Shown piece by piece: positions 48,444 to 62,600 of a DNA stretch of 64,000 nucleotides. The notes under the pieces are model-generated. The model was given only the letters and a program-made list of their open reading frames with translations. It did no database searches and was not told the origin of the DNA. Position numbers and translations under genes: made by a program. Source of the DNA: Begonia masoniana (taxonomy: Eukaryota; Streptophyta; Magnoliopsida; Cucurbitales; Begoniaceae). Location: positions 4,127,459-4,191,458 of the forward strand of contig CM039504.1 of assembly GCA_022432975.1 (NCBI GenBank), written 5' to 3'. Every line of letters starts with the position of its first letter. Within the stretch, counting starts at the first letter, position 1.

Positions 48444-51400
48444 ATGGATTTCAGAGATTATCAATTGCGTTGCCAACTCCATGGCCACGAAGACGATGTA
48501 TGATCCACATCTCTCTTTTTCTCGTCTAATTTCCAGCTATAGTTTTTTTCTTATTTTTTAACCTGTCGACTGTCTCAACTTTTTGCATCGTTTTTCAAGG
48601 CAAAGAAGTTTTGTGTTTGTAAAATGGATGAGAAATTAATGGAATTCTTTATTAGGTCCGAGGGATTTGTGTGTGCGGGAATGCTGGTATAGCTACTTCG
48701 TCTAGGGATACGTCTGTGAGGTTTTGGACTTTGGATACGTCGGATGAACGTAAGTACGAAATGTCAAAAATAATGATGGGGCATTCGAGTTTTGTCGGAC
48801 CTTTAGCTTGGATTTCGCCAAATGAGGAATTCCCAGAAGGTGGAATTGTGTCCGGTGGTATGGACGCTCTCATATTAATATGGGACTTGAGAACGGGGGA
48901 GAAGGTGCACACATTGAAGGGACATCAACTTCAAATCACTGGGGTAGCACTGGACAACGAGGACGTAGTTTCAGCTTCCATTGATTGGTGAGCTTTAAAG
49001 TTCTGTAAATTGTATAGGTAGTGTTTCATTTTAATTTGATTGCTTTTCGTTTACTGTTAGTTAGATGTTGTTATTGATCTCTTGAACAAACGTGATATAT
49101 ATATATATCATCGATTTGTAACTGTGCCCATTGGTTCAGTGTTGGACCTATACTTCACATACATATGTTGACTTGGATGAAGTTTATATCATTTTCATTA
49201 GAGCTGTTCAAACAGAAAACTAATGCAGTTTCCAATTTGGAATTTTTTCTCTAGTACTTTACGAAGGTGGAGGAATGGTCAGCTGATAGAATCCTGGGAG
49301 GGCCATAATGCAGCAATCCAATCTGTTATTAAGCTGTCATCTGGCGAGCTGGTAACTGGTGAGGGTATTAATGGGTGTTAAGTTTTATGTTGCCAGCCTC
49401 TCCAATGTGTTTTATAGTACTATTATCGAATACTAAGACAAAATGAGAGTTGTTTACTATTTTTTTTTTCTTTTTGTGGATCCTGGTGTACGGTGGTCCA
49501 TAGTGAAAATTTACACGCGTAGAGTTTTATTTGGATATTTTTCTATAGCTCATGTAAGTAGGCGTTGAGATTTGAGTCACATATTACACACGTTTTGGTA
49601 AATTTTTTGAAGGATTAACTACACAGGCTGTCTTGATTATCTTTCAAAATTTTCACAAATAAACTAGACAACCATCTCTTGAAATGAGGTCTTTTTTTGG
49701 TCTCATCTTGTTGTTCAAGCAAGTTGTCTGTGTTACTGTACATCTCGTGTGTGTTTGGATGGGAAGATTGGCTTTTCCAAGTCAATTATCGCATCTTTTT
49801 TTGTACAAACAACATTTTCCGAACATCAAAGAGTCTTGAGCATCCTAGAGCTTAATCATATGACCACCCAACACCGCTTGTATGTTTTGTGCTTCAAAGC
49901 GTTATGCAATATTTTCACTTTCAGCTATCTAACTTGTCGATGCAGTTGACTTTAAATATGGTTTCTTTATTTTTATTTTTTTTGTTTTCATGGCATTTTT
50001 TACCTTTCCCTTAGCCTAGTCTCCCGGTGATCAAGATTAATATATGAACTCAAGGGCTCTAATTTTACTATAATTACCCAAAAGCCAATTGGCTTTTTCT
50101 GCCAAAAAAAATATATCCTGTTTTGAACTCAGCTATATGGGTGAAAACTAACTATTATTTACGAAGTTCTCAAAGAAATGGAAGTTATAGTACTAAAACT
50201 AGGGTTATGAATGGAAAACTTTGTTAATATATGGTCGACCTTGTCTTCATGGGCTACATGTGGGTGCCACTAACGTAGAAATGTAATCTTTTTGTTAGCC
50301 CACTTCAAACTTACAATAAAGTGATTTTATAATTCTGATTTTACTCTCTTTTTTATATGGTTTAAAAATTATTTTCTGTCTTGCTTCCAGTATTAATTTC
50401 ATCAATCAAACATAAAATTCTGTAGCCATTAGTCCGATCTTATAAAAAATGGAGAAGCTAATCCTTTTTGGTTGGTGCTAATGTCTGTTTATTCAAACAG
50501 TGAAAAAATGTATGTTTCTTTTTACAATGTTGAAACATTTGAGGCCATGAATTGAAATGAAGAGTTTTTGTAGTTTTATACCCTCGTAATGATAAACCTC
50601 CTTTGAATTTTACATATGTTAGGAGGCCTAAAAAGAATTTAATGTAATAAAAGTGCTGAATATAATAATAGTAGTTGTATAGTAGTGGTTATGGGGGGAG
50701 GTGTTGTATGTAGGAAATTTTTATCCTTTTAGAAAAGGAGAGAAAAAGGAGTAGGGAGGGATGGTGGTATGTGTGGAGAGAAAAAGGGCTCTTGAATTCC
50801 CTTGTCTGGTGTTCTGTGGAGTGATTGTAATTCTGTAAGTGTGTATGTTATGTTTTCGATGATGTGTGAAAATTTACTACAATAATATATATATATATAT
50901 ATATCAATTTGGTATGCATTAATCTGGGAGCCCATGAAGGAGATGATTACTAAATTGGAATCTCACGAGGAAAGCATGATAGAGTAGCATAAGAAAATTG
51001 TTGGGATTAAAGAAGAATTGCATAAGAGTGAATTACAAACAATGGAAAAAATGTCATATTGATCCAGCAACAAGTTGCAAAATTGGTAATGAGAACGGAA
51101 GAGGGCCATCCGTCGGTGGGCTTTATGAAATTTCGAGAAATTCAGAGTTTGAATGGAGTGCTGGAAATAAAGATGTTTTGTCGTTCCAGAATTGACTCAA
51201 TTTACCCCGTAAACTGGAATAACCTGTATTCAGCGGAAGTGACCTAGAAGAATAAGTTTGTCGCGCCAACATGTATTTCAATATCAACAGATTAACGGAG
51301 TTAGAAAAGTTGGAAGCGGTAGATGTGTGCTTGGAAGGATCGGCACTAGCTTGGTTTCAGTGGAAGAATGGAACTCGACCAGATACTTCTTGGCTAGAGT

Positions 51401-54400
51401 TCAAAATGAAGCTTTTAGAGAGATTTAGCTGCTCGCGAGATGGGTCTGGTTGCGATCGCGTATTGACTTTGCAACAAGAAGGAACAGTGTGGGAGTACAT
51501 GACTCGGTTTGTGTCCATGATCTCTACTCTAATGGGAATTCCGGAGGAAGTGCTCTTCAATGCTTTCTTCAGTGGATTAAAAAATGAAATTATAGTCAAT
51601 ATAAGAATGATGCGACCTTCTGAGTTGGGCAACTTGATGGATTAGGCGTAGGTGGTTGGAGTATAAGAATGTGTTAATTTGACCTGAAGGTTGGGTATTA
51701 ATCGAACAGGAACAATGGTGGAGTATAAGAATGTGTTAATTTGACCTGAAGGTTGAAGGTTGGGTATTAATCGAACGGGAACAAGATAGAATGTTGGATT
51801 AATTCCAGCAAACAAAGGGTTGCATAATGATTATCAAGTGGTACATACGACATCTAAAATAATGAGATACTCCGAAGAAGATTAACATAGGCGGAGATGA
51901 GAGTAAGGAGAGAGAATGGTCTCTGTTTTAGATGTGATGAGAAATTTTCAGCAGGACATCAATGGAAGAAACGTATGTTACAAGTTCTGATGTTTCAGGA
52001 CGAAGGAGATGATGTAAAGTAGAGAGAAACTTTCTGGTATTGGAAGAGGTTGAGCAACTAAACGATTCTATAGAATTATCTTTAAACACGGTAATGGAGT
52101 TAACCACTTTACATACTATGCGATTGATGGGAAGCATAAAGAAAAAGTCAGGTCATTGTTTTAATAGATTGTGGAGCAACCCACAATTTAATTTCTCATC
52201 AATTAGTGAAAAAATTACAATTGCCTGTCTCTCCAACGACTAACCATGGAATACAGTTAGGAAATGAAGAATCTGTTCAAGGCAGCGGTGTATGTAAAAA
52301 TGTTTTATTGATACTGCCAGATGTTGAGATTTTAGAAGAATTTTTACCCATTGAATTGGTGAGTTCAGAAGTCATCTTGGGAATGCAATGGTCGGAGTCA
52401 ATGGAAGAGGTGATTGTTAATTGGGAGTTATTATCGATGAAATGTAAGGATGAGTGATAAAACAGTTCGCATAAAAGGAGATCTGAGTTTGGGAAGAACC
52501 AAAATATCCTTGAAAGCTATGATGAGGACAATTCAAAAAGAAAAACAAGGGTTGTTAGTTGAATTTAGTAAGTTGGAGAACTATATAACAGATCTTGAAG
52601 ACAGAAATTCTGAGGGAATGGAAGAGTTGCTTAAGCAGTATGAACATGTGATGAACATGCTTAGTGGATTACCACCTGTTAGAGAGCATGACCATGCAAT
52701 AGTATTGAAGAAAGGAACTTCGCCGATCAACGTCGGGCCTTATCAGTATCTTATAGTTCAATAGGAGATGTTGCATGCTGGAATTATACAACTAAGTTCG
52801 AGTCTTTTTTCTAGTCTCATTATACTTGTGAAGAAAAATGATAATAATTGGAAGATTTTGTGTTGATTATAGAGTTTTAAATAGAGAAACAGTTAAGAAT
52901 CGTTTTTCGATTTTGGTGATTGATGAACTGTATGGAGCGACAATTTTAACCAAGCAGGATATCAAATTTGGGTATCATCAGATTCCGGTGAATGAAGATG
53001 TACCGAAAATGACATTTCAAACTCATGAGAGTCATTACGAATTTTTAGTGATGTTTTTGGGTCTTACTAGTGATCCATCTACTTTTCAATCCTTGATGAG
53101 TAATGTAATACTAGCATTTTTTGATGATATTCTGTAAGTCATTTGACACACATTTGGAGCATTTCAAGCTGTCCTTGTAGATTCTGTCGGCTCATAAATT
53201 ATATGTTAATCGAAAAAAAATGTTTGTTTGTAAACATGAGATAGAATATCTAGGCTATATTATTTCTTCAGATGGAGTTGCTACTGATCTTAGCAAATTT
53301 AAAGCTGCTCTGGAGTTGAAATCTCCAAAATCTTCACGCCAGGTGAGACGATTTTTGGGGTTGACGAGATATTATCGCAAGTTTGTTTCCATTTATGGTA
53401 CTATTGCGCTACCTTTGACTGAACAATTTAAAAGTGGTTGTGTTAATTACCGGTTTTGGTCGTTCCTAATTTCAATGGATCTTTTGTTGTCGAAAGAGAT
53501 GCTTCTGGACATGGATTGGGGCAGTATTAATGCAAAAACAGCGACCTATTGTTTTCTTCGGTCAACAACTGGCAAGATAGGGTAAACTAAAATTTGTTTA
53601 TGAGAGGGAGTTGATGGCTATTGTGTTGGTTATACAAAAATGGAGACCCTATTTGTTGGGAACTCATTTTATTGTTGGGCTATGATTTCAAAGTTCCTTA
53701 TAAACCTGGAAGTGATAATAACGCAGCAAACACATTATCCAGAAAAAGATGATTTTGTTGTGGATGGCATCGATCGAGTTAAGTGAGTTATTTAGCGGGG
53801 GAGTAATTAAGTCACATGATTTAGAAGTAGAGGTGACCAATGATCAAAAGCCGAAGACTATAAAAGATGACTTGATGATAAATGAAAGTTCAAAGTTGAG
53901 ATTTCAGTTGCTCCATAATCAGCTTTATTACAAATATCGGAAGGTGGTTTCAGCGGGGGAGTAATTAAGTCACATGATTTAGAAGTAGAGGTGACCAATG
54001 ATCAAAAGCCGAAGACTATAAAAGATGACTTGATGATAAATGAAAGTTCAAAGTTGAGATTTCAGTTGCTCCATAATCAGCTTTATTACAAATATCGGAA
54101 GGTGGTTTCTCTACATTCCATTTTTATTCGTAAGAATTTGTCTGTATTTCATTCTATTCTCGTTGGAGGGCATGTTGGTTTCACTAAGACTTTGAAGAAA
54201 ATTATAGTAGAACTATATTGGGGAGGAATGCATTGGGATATTAAGAATGAAGCACGGTTGCCAGCTAGGTTGATTCAACCCGTTACCCATTGCTCAAGAT
54301 ATTTGGGAGGATAGTTTGATGAACTTTATTGACAAATTACCAAAATAGGAAGGTATGGATGCTAAAATTTTTGTAAGCTTCTCTTGGAGAGTTATTCTTC

Positions 54401-57400
54401 TTAGATGAGTCTAACTTTGAAAATTAGTTTGTTTACCATCCTCAAACAGATGGACAATATGAGGTAGCAAATAGTACAATGGAGACATATTTGCGGTGTT
54501 TCATGAGAGAGAAACCGAAAGCTTGGTTTAAATGGCTTTCGTGGGCTGAATCATGGTATAATTCGTCGTATCATTTTGCTATTAAGATGTCTTATTTTAA
54601 AGCGTTGTATAAGCGAGATTCTCCCACAATTTTACAGTTGGAACCATCAACCAGCTCAACTGTACCTGCTATAGACATCCGGATGAGGGAGAGAGATGCT
54701 ATTCTGGATATATTAGAATTCCATTTGGATCGAGTTCAAGTTCAAATGTCTATAATTGCTAACAGGAAGCAGAGACATGTTTTTGGTTGAAAATTGAACC
54801 ATACCGATAGAAAACCATCATTAGACCATTGAACGTTAAACTTGCACAACGGTATTACGAGCCGTTTCAAGTGGTGGAACATATGGGGAAGATGGCTTAT
54901 CGGTTATTGTAATCAAACCCAACAAGAGTTCATTGTGTTCCATGTTTCATTATTAAAGGAAGTAAAAGGTGAAATCACTAGTGTTACTTCTCTTCCTGAG
55001 ACCTTGTCTAATGACATGGATTTGCAGCTGCAACCAGAATCATTATTGGATATTAAACGTCAAACGGGGGATCCACATAAGACAACCGTTCTTGTTAAAT
55101 GGAAGCATCTTTCATCCTTTAAAGCGACGTGGGAGGATTATGGTCAGATTCTTCTGCAGTTTCTTGATTTCAACTTTGAGGACACGGTTCTCTTTTGGGC
55201 CGGAAGTAATGATAAACTTCCATTGAGCTTTACACATAAATGTGTTGAATATAATAATAGCAGTTGTATAGTGGCAGTTATGGGGAGGTGGTTGGTTGTA
55301 TGTAGGGAAGTTTTATCCTTTCAGAAAAGGGGAGAAAAAGGAGTACGCAAGAGGTGGTAGTACTTGTGGAGAGAAAATGGCTCTCGAATTTCCTTGTCCT
55401 AATGTTTTGTGGAGTGTCTGTAAATTGTAATTGTGCAAGTGTGTAAGAATAGTGTATGATCTGTTTTTAGTGATTTGTGAAAATTTATTGCAAGTTTTAT
55501 ATATACCAGGTAACTAATATTGGTGTTTGGTTTTCCTTTTTTTTTTTTTTTGCAAAATACAGGTTCAAGTGATACAACTTTGAAACTTTGGAAAGGAAAA
55601 ACTTGTCTACAGACTTTTTCTGGACATACAGGCTTGTTATTCTTTCTTTTTGCGTTATTATACGTCTTTATGAGTTCTATTTGACAGATATGGCATTCTC
55701 TTTTATATCTTCTTAATAAGCACAACTAGGCGATAAATGTTGAGCTTTGGAGGTTTAAATTGGAAAAACGCTTTTCTAGCTAGGAACTATATGGCTTCTT
55801 GTAGTGATAGGAAAACATCCATACGATGCATGATATTAATCTCACTGTTTCGATCAACTTGGTGTGAGAAAATGTTTCAGCTTAGTATAGTGAATTAAAA
55901 ATGCAGAGAATATTAATAATGAACTAGAGATATCCAGGAGTTGTATGATAAACATGATGAATACCATGCTTCAAATGCAGATAGTTCGATTTATTTCTTG
56001 AATATGTTGAGATATTTAAACTGGAACTAGCTGATTAGCTGTAAATTAATTTCTTCTTTATTAGTAGCTTGATTACATGAATATTATTGCTGCATTTCTG
56101 GATTTCGATTCTCTGAAATTTTGGGATTATGTTTAAGACTGTAAATCAGTTATAAGGGCTGTGAATTTTTTTAATCAGATTAGAGAAACAATTTTTATCC
56201 TTAATACGCAATGAAGAAAACAGTGTGTTACTTTAAATGATGCACGATTTACTAATTAAACTTAGGTTATTAGACAATATGGTATTACCTAAGTTACACC
56301 TTGTCTTTTATAAATCTTTTCACAAAGTTACATTTGTTTGGCTATTTGATGTCTCTATCTTTTAAATTTGTGTAGTTGCATCATAAATAACCAAACATAC
56401 TTCAGACATCCTCTGATGCTCTTTGTGCATTATGCAGATACGGTCCGAGGCTTGTCGATGTTGCCTGGCTTGGGAATTCTTTCTGCCTCTCATGATGGGT
56501 GAATTGTTATTGGCTTTATTTCTGATTCTGAGTTAGTTAGTAACTTCTAATGACATTGATCAAAAGGGAAATTTTTATGCTACTAGTTGAATAAATAATG
56601 CATAATTTGCTCAGGACAACCTCAGAATGCATAATTATGCCATGGATTTTGGGTATTAAAAATAAGAAACAATAATCATATTGAGTAAACTTAGATACGA
56701 GGAAACTGGCAACAATGGTCAACACGCTATTAAAGTCCTTCAATTGGAAACAGTTGAATATAAGGATAACTTCCTAAAAACTTTGAAGAGAAAGCCCACT
56801 TTCCTTTGAAAAAACAAATTATATTCCTCCTAGTCAACAATTAAAAACTCTATCCTGAAAAATAGAGCTTAAGAATTGCTGTCATTTGGAAAATCGTAAA
56901 AGTAGTCATGGAGTGGTAACTTTTACAGTCCAAAGTACACTCTATTTCATAATTCTACTCCTATCTTTTCTTTTTCCAAATATAGAGCCATGCTGTTTTA
57001 TGAAAGCACAAAAAAGATGATAGAAAAACTGATCCAGTGATGAGTGTGCATTATATCTTGATCATTTCACTCTGTTTCTATATCTGTGAAAGTGTCAATT
57101 GTGTGACAACTTATATTCCTAGGTTATTTTGATTAGCCTAGATCTTTGAGCGGACTCCTGTGCCTTTTGTTTTAAATTATTCAGCGATATAAGTTCATTC
57201 TACTATTAAAAAAGTATACAATGATAAAATATATCATCAGAAAGACTAGGATTATGCTGCCTTGTTTCTTATAAAAAATGTGGTGATAATGCCATATATC
57301 CCAACATTTCTCATTTTTCTTTACTATGAACAGAAAATTGTGGTTTTCTTTCTGGAATCATTTCTCTGAATAACATTTGCTTAAATATTTGGTTACTTAC

Positions 57401-59635
57401 TATGGGTGTTTCTCCTTAGAGAATTTCCCCCTTTTGGTTTGTAATATATGTCGATTTAATACAAATTTCAGTTTCTTACAAAAAATAATCTGTTATGGCT
57501 TTCTTGAAAAGCAAACTTTTATTTGTTTTTTAATCTTTCCTTTTGTTTTGGTTCTTATTAGTTATAGGAAGCTTTCATAATATTCACATTAATGGATATG
57601 AATAGGACTCCCTTTGAACTCCAAATGCATATAATGCAATTTTATGCAAACCTATATATCATTTAAATCAATTTCTGTTCGCTACAGTTGCATCAGGTTG
57701 TGGGCACTGAGTGGTCAAACACTGATTGAGATGGTTGGTCATACTTCCATCGTGTATTCAGTTGATTCACATGTATCTGGACTGATTGTTAGTGGAAGTG
57801 AAGATTGTTTGGCAAAGATTTGGAAAGGTTTTTTTTTTTTACTTGATCTCTTAAGTTTTATTTATATCATATTATAGACATTTTTTGGATTTAAACTGGC
57901 TCATTTTATGAATACCGCTCAAGATGTTTTTTGTGATATTTTAAGTTGTATTACTGATTTTTTAGAGGCTTAGCTCAGTCAAATTTAATCAAAAGTTAAA
58001 AAGCGATTTTCTCAGATATGTAATTTATTAGAAATAACATCTCATTTATGTGTTTCTATCCCCTTTCTTTTGCAATTAATGTATATCATCTAAAATTTAT
58101 TTATCACTTCTCCTTTTGCTTGAATTTTGACTTGAAAAATTAATCCTTTTGTTCACTTCTGCATTTTTTTTTTCATCTACAGATATTTGTGTGTTTTTCT
58201 AACAGTATTTTTTATCTCCAAAATGTTTATTTTTGGAAGCTTATTAACTTCGTTATGCTTCTTCTGAGACATTTATTTCTCTACATCTTTTATATTTATC
58301 ATAGTAATTAGTATGGGGACTTTATTTTTTCTCTCAGCCAATATAAATGGTTAAAATTGAAAGTCCTTGATTAATGTACACTGACTTCGTACCTTGCTGT
58401 ATGTGTAAGTGCTAGAGGGGCTAGGCTCTCGGATGAGCTGTCCTAAATTCAAATTTTGGGCTCTTTGTATAAACTGTCATAATTTGCTGGAGTGACTACT
58501 TTAATTTTTATGTTTTAGATGGAGTTTGTGTCCAGAGCATAGAGCATCCAGGTTGTGTTTGGGATGCCAAATTCTTGGAAAATGGGGATATTGTCACTGC
58601 CTGTTCAGATGGAGTCACACGAATATGGACAGCGCATCACGAGAGAAGGGCTGATCCACAAGAACTCGAGTCATTTGCTTCCTTCCTTTCACAGAACAAA
58701 TTACGGAGGTATATTCATTGATCCATTTCCAAAATATAACATGACGTGGTTTTTTTGTAGAAAAAATGAATGAATGAAAATTTTTAGTCACATTTACCTA
58801 CTTTTATTGACAATTTGTACTTCTATCATTTATATGGTTTTCCATTCACCGAACTTCAACCACCATCATATACACAGACTGTACACACGTTAATAATTTA
58901 TAAACATGATGTGGATATGGGTTCTATCCATAATAACGTCAATAACTAGGATAGATCACCTTCATCAATGTTTTCTGAGAGTTTGATTGACTTTCTGCCA
59001 TTTGCTATGATGAAAGATGTAGAGTTGGCACCTCTTTATCCTGTTTTATTTGATTTCCTTAATGCCAGCATTTTTGTAGGAAAAAGGTCGGAGGTTTGAA
59101 ACTGGAAGAGCTGCCAGGGATTGAGGCCTTACAGATTCCAGGTTTGGAAGTAAATAGCATATAGATAACTTCTCTTTCGGTTGCCAAGTTCCAATTTTTC
59201 TCTACTTATACATATGTACATATATAGGTGTGGAATTGTGGTTATAGTCTACCAAAGATATTTGTGAACATTTTTTTATTCTGAGTTTAATTTTATTGTT
59301 AATATGAAGTTAATACAATTATTGAAAGGAATATTTGCTGTTATTCTACTTACAAAGCTTATATGTGCAACCTATTTCTACACAGAAGCCTTGTAATTTT
59401 TTAAGTGTACCACATTATTTATGTTTATAAAGACGACATAATAAAATTATGGGAAAAGTTCAATTTAAGCCCCAACGTATAGGAGTCAATGGTCAATTGA
59501 CCCCTAACGTTTATTTTTGACCAAATCAGCCTCTATCGTTGACGCCGTTTGCAATTCGACTCATTCGTCAATTTTCCCGTTAAATTTGACACGTGCCCTT
59601 CAAAATCTCCAAACTACTCTTTTCTCCTTCATTCC

Positions 59636-59669
<34 letters not shown>

Positions 59670-62600
59670 TGGTCTGAAACATCCATTACATTCTCTCGCT
59701 AAGAGAATAATATGCCGATTGTCAGGGGTGGAGACGACGATGCCGATATTGGATTTAACAAGCCCCAAAGAATTATCAATAGAGAAGATGATTACCGGAG
59801 GAGGAGGAGGTTGAATCAGGTTATTTCTCCGGAAAGGCACGATGCTTTTGCTTCAGGGGAGAAAACTCCTGACCCTTATGTGAGGACTTATGAGGATGTG
59901 ATTAAGGAGGAGCGCCTGGACAGGAAACGTTGAGATTAATTGCCAAGAAGGAGGAAAAGGAGGCTGCAAGGATGGCTGGTGACAAGTTGAAGGAATCAAA
60001 TGTCGCAGCAGTGGTTTCGCAAAAGAGGTGGAACAGGTGGGATCAATCACAGGATGATGATGGTGGTGCGAAAAAGACTAAAACCTCAAATTGGAATTTG
60101 CTTGATACAACATCGGGAAGATGAGATGCAACACCAGGGAGAGTAGGAGGTGCGCTACGCCAGGAGTGGGATGGATAATCAGGTGGGGTGAGACTCCTAC
60201 ACCCGGTAGGTTGGCTGATTTGGATGCAACCCTAGGTGGTGGTGGTGTTACTCCTGGTGCAACCCCTGCTGGAATGACATGGGATTCCACTCCAGAGCTT
60301 CGGTGAATGGCTACACCGACTCCAAAAAGACAGAGGTCACGGTGGGATGAGACAGAGGCAACAATGGGAAAGAGCGGCGACGGGCATGGTGCGCTAAGAG
60401 AGAGAGAGAGAGAGCTTGGCCGAGATGTAGACGACGGTGTGGAGAAAGGAACAAGGAGAAGGCAGAAGAAGCGTATGAAATGGATGTTTTAGACCGAGGA
60501 GAGAGAGAGAGAGGAGGGAATGAAGGTGAAAAGGGTAGTTTGAGGATTTTGAAGGGCACGTGCCAAATTTAACAGGAAAATTGACGGGAGGGGTCGAATT
60601 GCAAACGGCGTCAACGATATAGGCTGATTAGGTCAAAAATAAACGTTAGGGGCCAATTGACCATTGACCTCAATACGTTGGGGGTTAAATTGAACTTTTT
60701 CCCTAAAATTATTATCAAACTATTTAAAACAATTTTCATTTTTTAACTATTTGTGTTTGTCCTTGAAGACATTGTTGACAATAGTAGTGATATGGTGATA
60801 AAATTGACTTTCTGGTAGCCAAATGGATTTATGATGAGCATAGAATGGATTCATTCTGATAAAATTGTTAAAAAACACAAACAGAAAATAAAGACAGGTG
60901 CGGCAGAAAATCGGCCTCGAAAACAACCACAAGCAACTGCCCGAAATAAAAACTCTTCTTAGAGAGGTTTTCACTTAGACAAATATTCAAATCTCAAATA
61001 GCTCTCGCTAACCTAATTAAAATACATAAAGTACTCCATAATATATTACTAACATATATATTAATTTTCAAAATATTTATTTAATATATTCCTAATAGTT
61101 TATAAATCCAAATATTTTTGGGATTATTCTTTGCTACTATCATAATTTATAATTGGCTAGACATAACTACTTCCTAATGCTAGTCATCACCATTTTGTTT
61201 GAATGTTTCTAGGCAGAATTATTTATATTCTCCTTATATTTTTATTTTTTGAATTTAAGTTTCCTGTATAAAGGTTACTAAATAATGTGTGTGTGAGCAT
61301 TTAAAAATTATGAGAAAAAACGATAATAAAAATCACAAATAAATGGTAATTGCTAAAATTATTGGGGAGTAATTGTTAATGATCGTGTTATGGCTCCCTA
61401 GTGGAGGGTTCTGACCGGTGGAGGTTTTTGACCGGAAATAAGGTCAAGTGAAGTGTCACCCAATAAAGTACGACGGAGAACCAAAACATAAAAGGCGTTT
61501 TTTATGTTATGGTTTTTCGTCGCACTTCACTCGGTGACATTTCACTCCGCCTTCTTTCTGGTTAGAACCCTCAACTGGAGAGCCATAACATGGTTGGGTC
61601 CCACACTTCAGCAACAAGGTTCAATCCTTAATAATCTTACCATTGGAGAATTCGAACCTTACATCTCTTGTTTGTGAGGAGAGATCGTTTAACCAAATGT
61701 GTTTGTCAAAATTTTTATTTTTTAATTATAATCTATGATGCTTGACTTGTATTATTATTGATAACACTTGTTAAATTGACGAGTGATGAAAATAAATATT
61801 TCTTATGTATTATTCTATTTTATAAATTATAGATTATCTTGTAATCAGGAACCAGTGATGGACAGACAAAAGTTATTAGAGAAGGAGATAGTGGAATGGC
61901 TTATGCATGGAATTCAAAAGCATACAAGTGGGATAAAGTGATCTCTTTTTCCTATCACTCTGTCTTCTTTATCTGTATTCGTGATAATTTTTTAGAATTA
62001 TCCTTATTCTTCTATAAGTTGTGTACTTTTCCTTGTTCCAACGAGTCTCTGTGTAGCACCACGTGAAATGTTTGCATGTATAATAAATCATTTAGTTTTT
62101 GTCGATAAGATTTGTCATTTTGTCCAATGCAGACTCCTCTAGAACGAGTTAAACTTATGCTTGTAAAATGGAGAAAAATGATTTGGAAAAAGATGTCAAG
62201 CATATTTTCTTAATGATACTCATAGGCAATGGGTCTAGCATATGTTTTGAACTGATGGCGTTGCAAAGAATCACTTGCATTGATTTCCTTCCAACTTTTT
62301 CGATATTTTAATTTGTTTTTTCTATATGGTAACATTTCTATTTGTCTAGTGTCTAGATGCTTGGGTGGTCTTATCTTTTGCTCACTCAACTATGTTATTT
62401 ATAAGTTTGATGGAGAATCTATGATAGTTGTTCTTTCTTTTCCTTTTGTAGATCATTAGAGTTTCTTGTGGTTGTGAAGTCAGTTGCTAATACCATTTTT
62501 CTGCTTTTCATAGTTGTTCATACTGATTTGTTCTGAATATCTTTTCGCATTCAACTATCAAAGTTGTAATATGCATGTGATTGGTAGATGCAATTTTTTC

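Larger units (their letters stand above)
50654..55492 (+). mobile_element. Decayed Ty3/Gypsy chromovirus in intron 3 of the PLAA-like gene
   Basis: LTR-like repeats at 50654-50881 and 55243-55492 share TGYTGAATATAATAATAG starts and ...TTTAYTRCA ends. An (AT)n run and TTTGGTATGCATTA, a degraded primer-binding site, follow the 5' copy. Gag-pol lies between, in the host gene orientation. No matching TSD was found (AAAAG versus AGTTT). The LTRs are strongly diverged, so the element is old. Confidence 0.85.
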
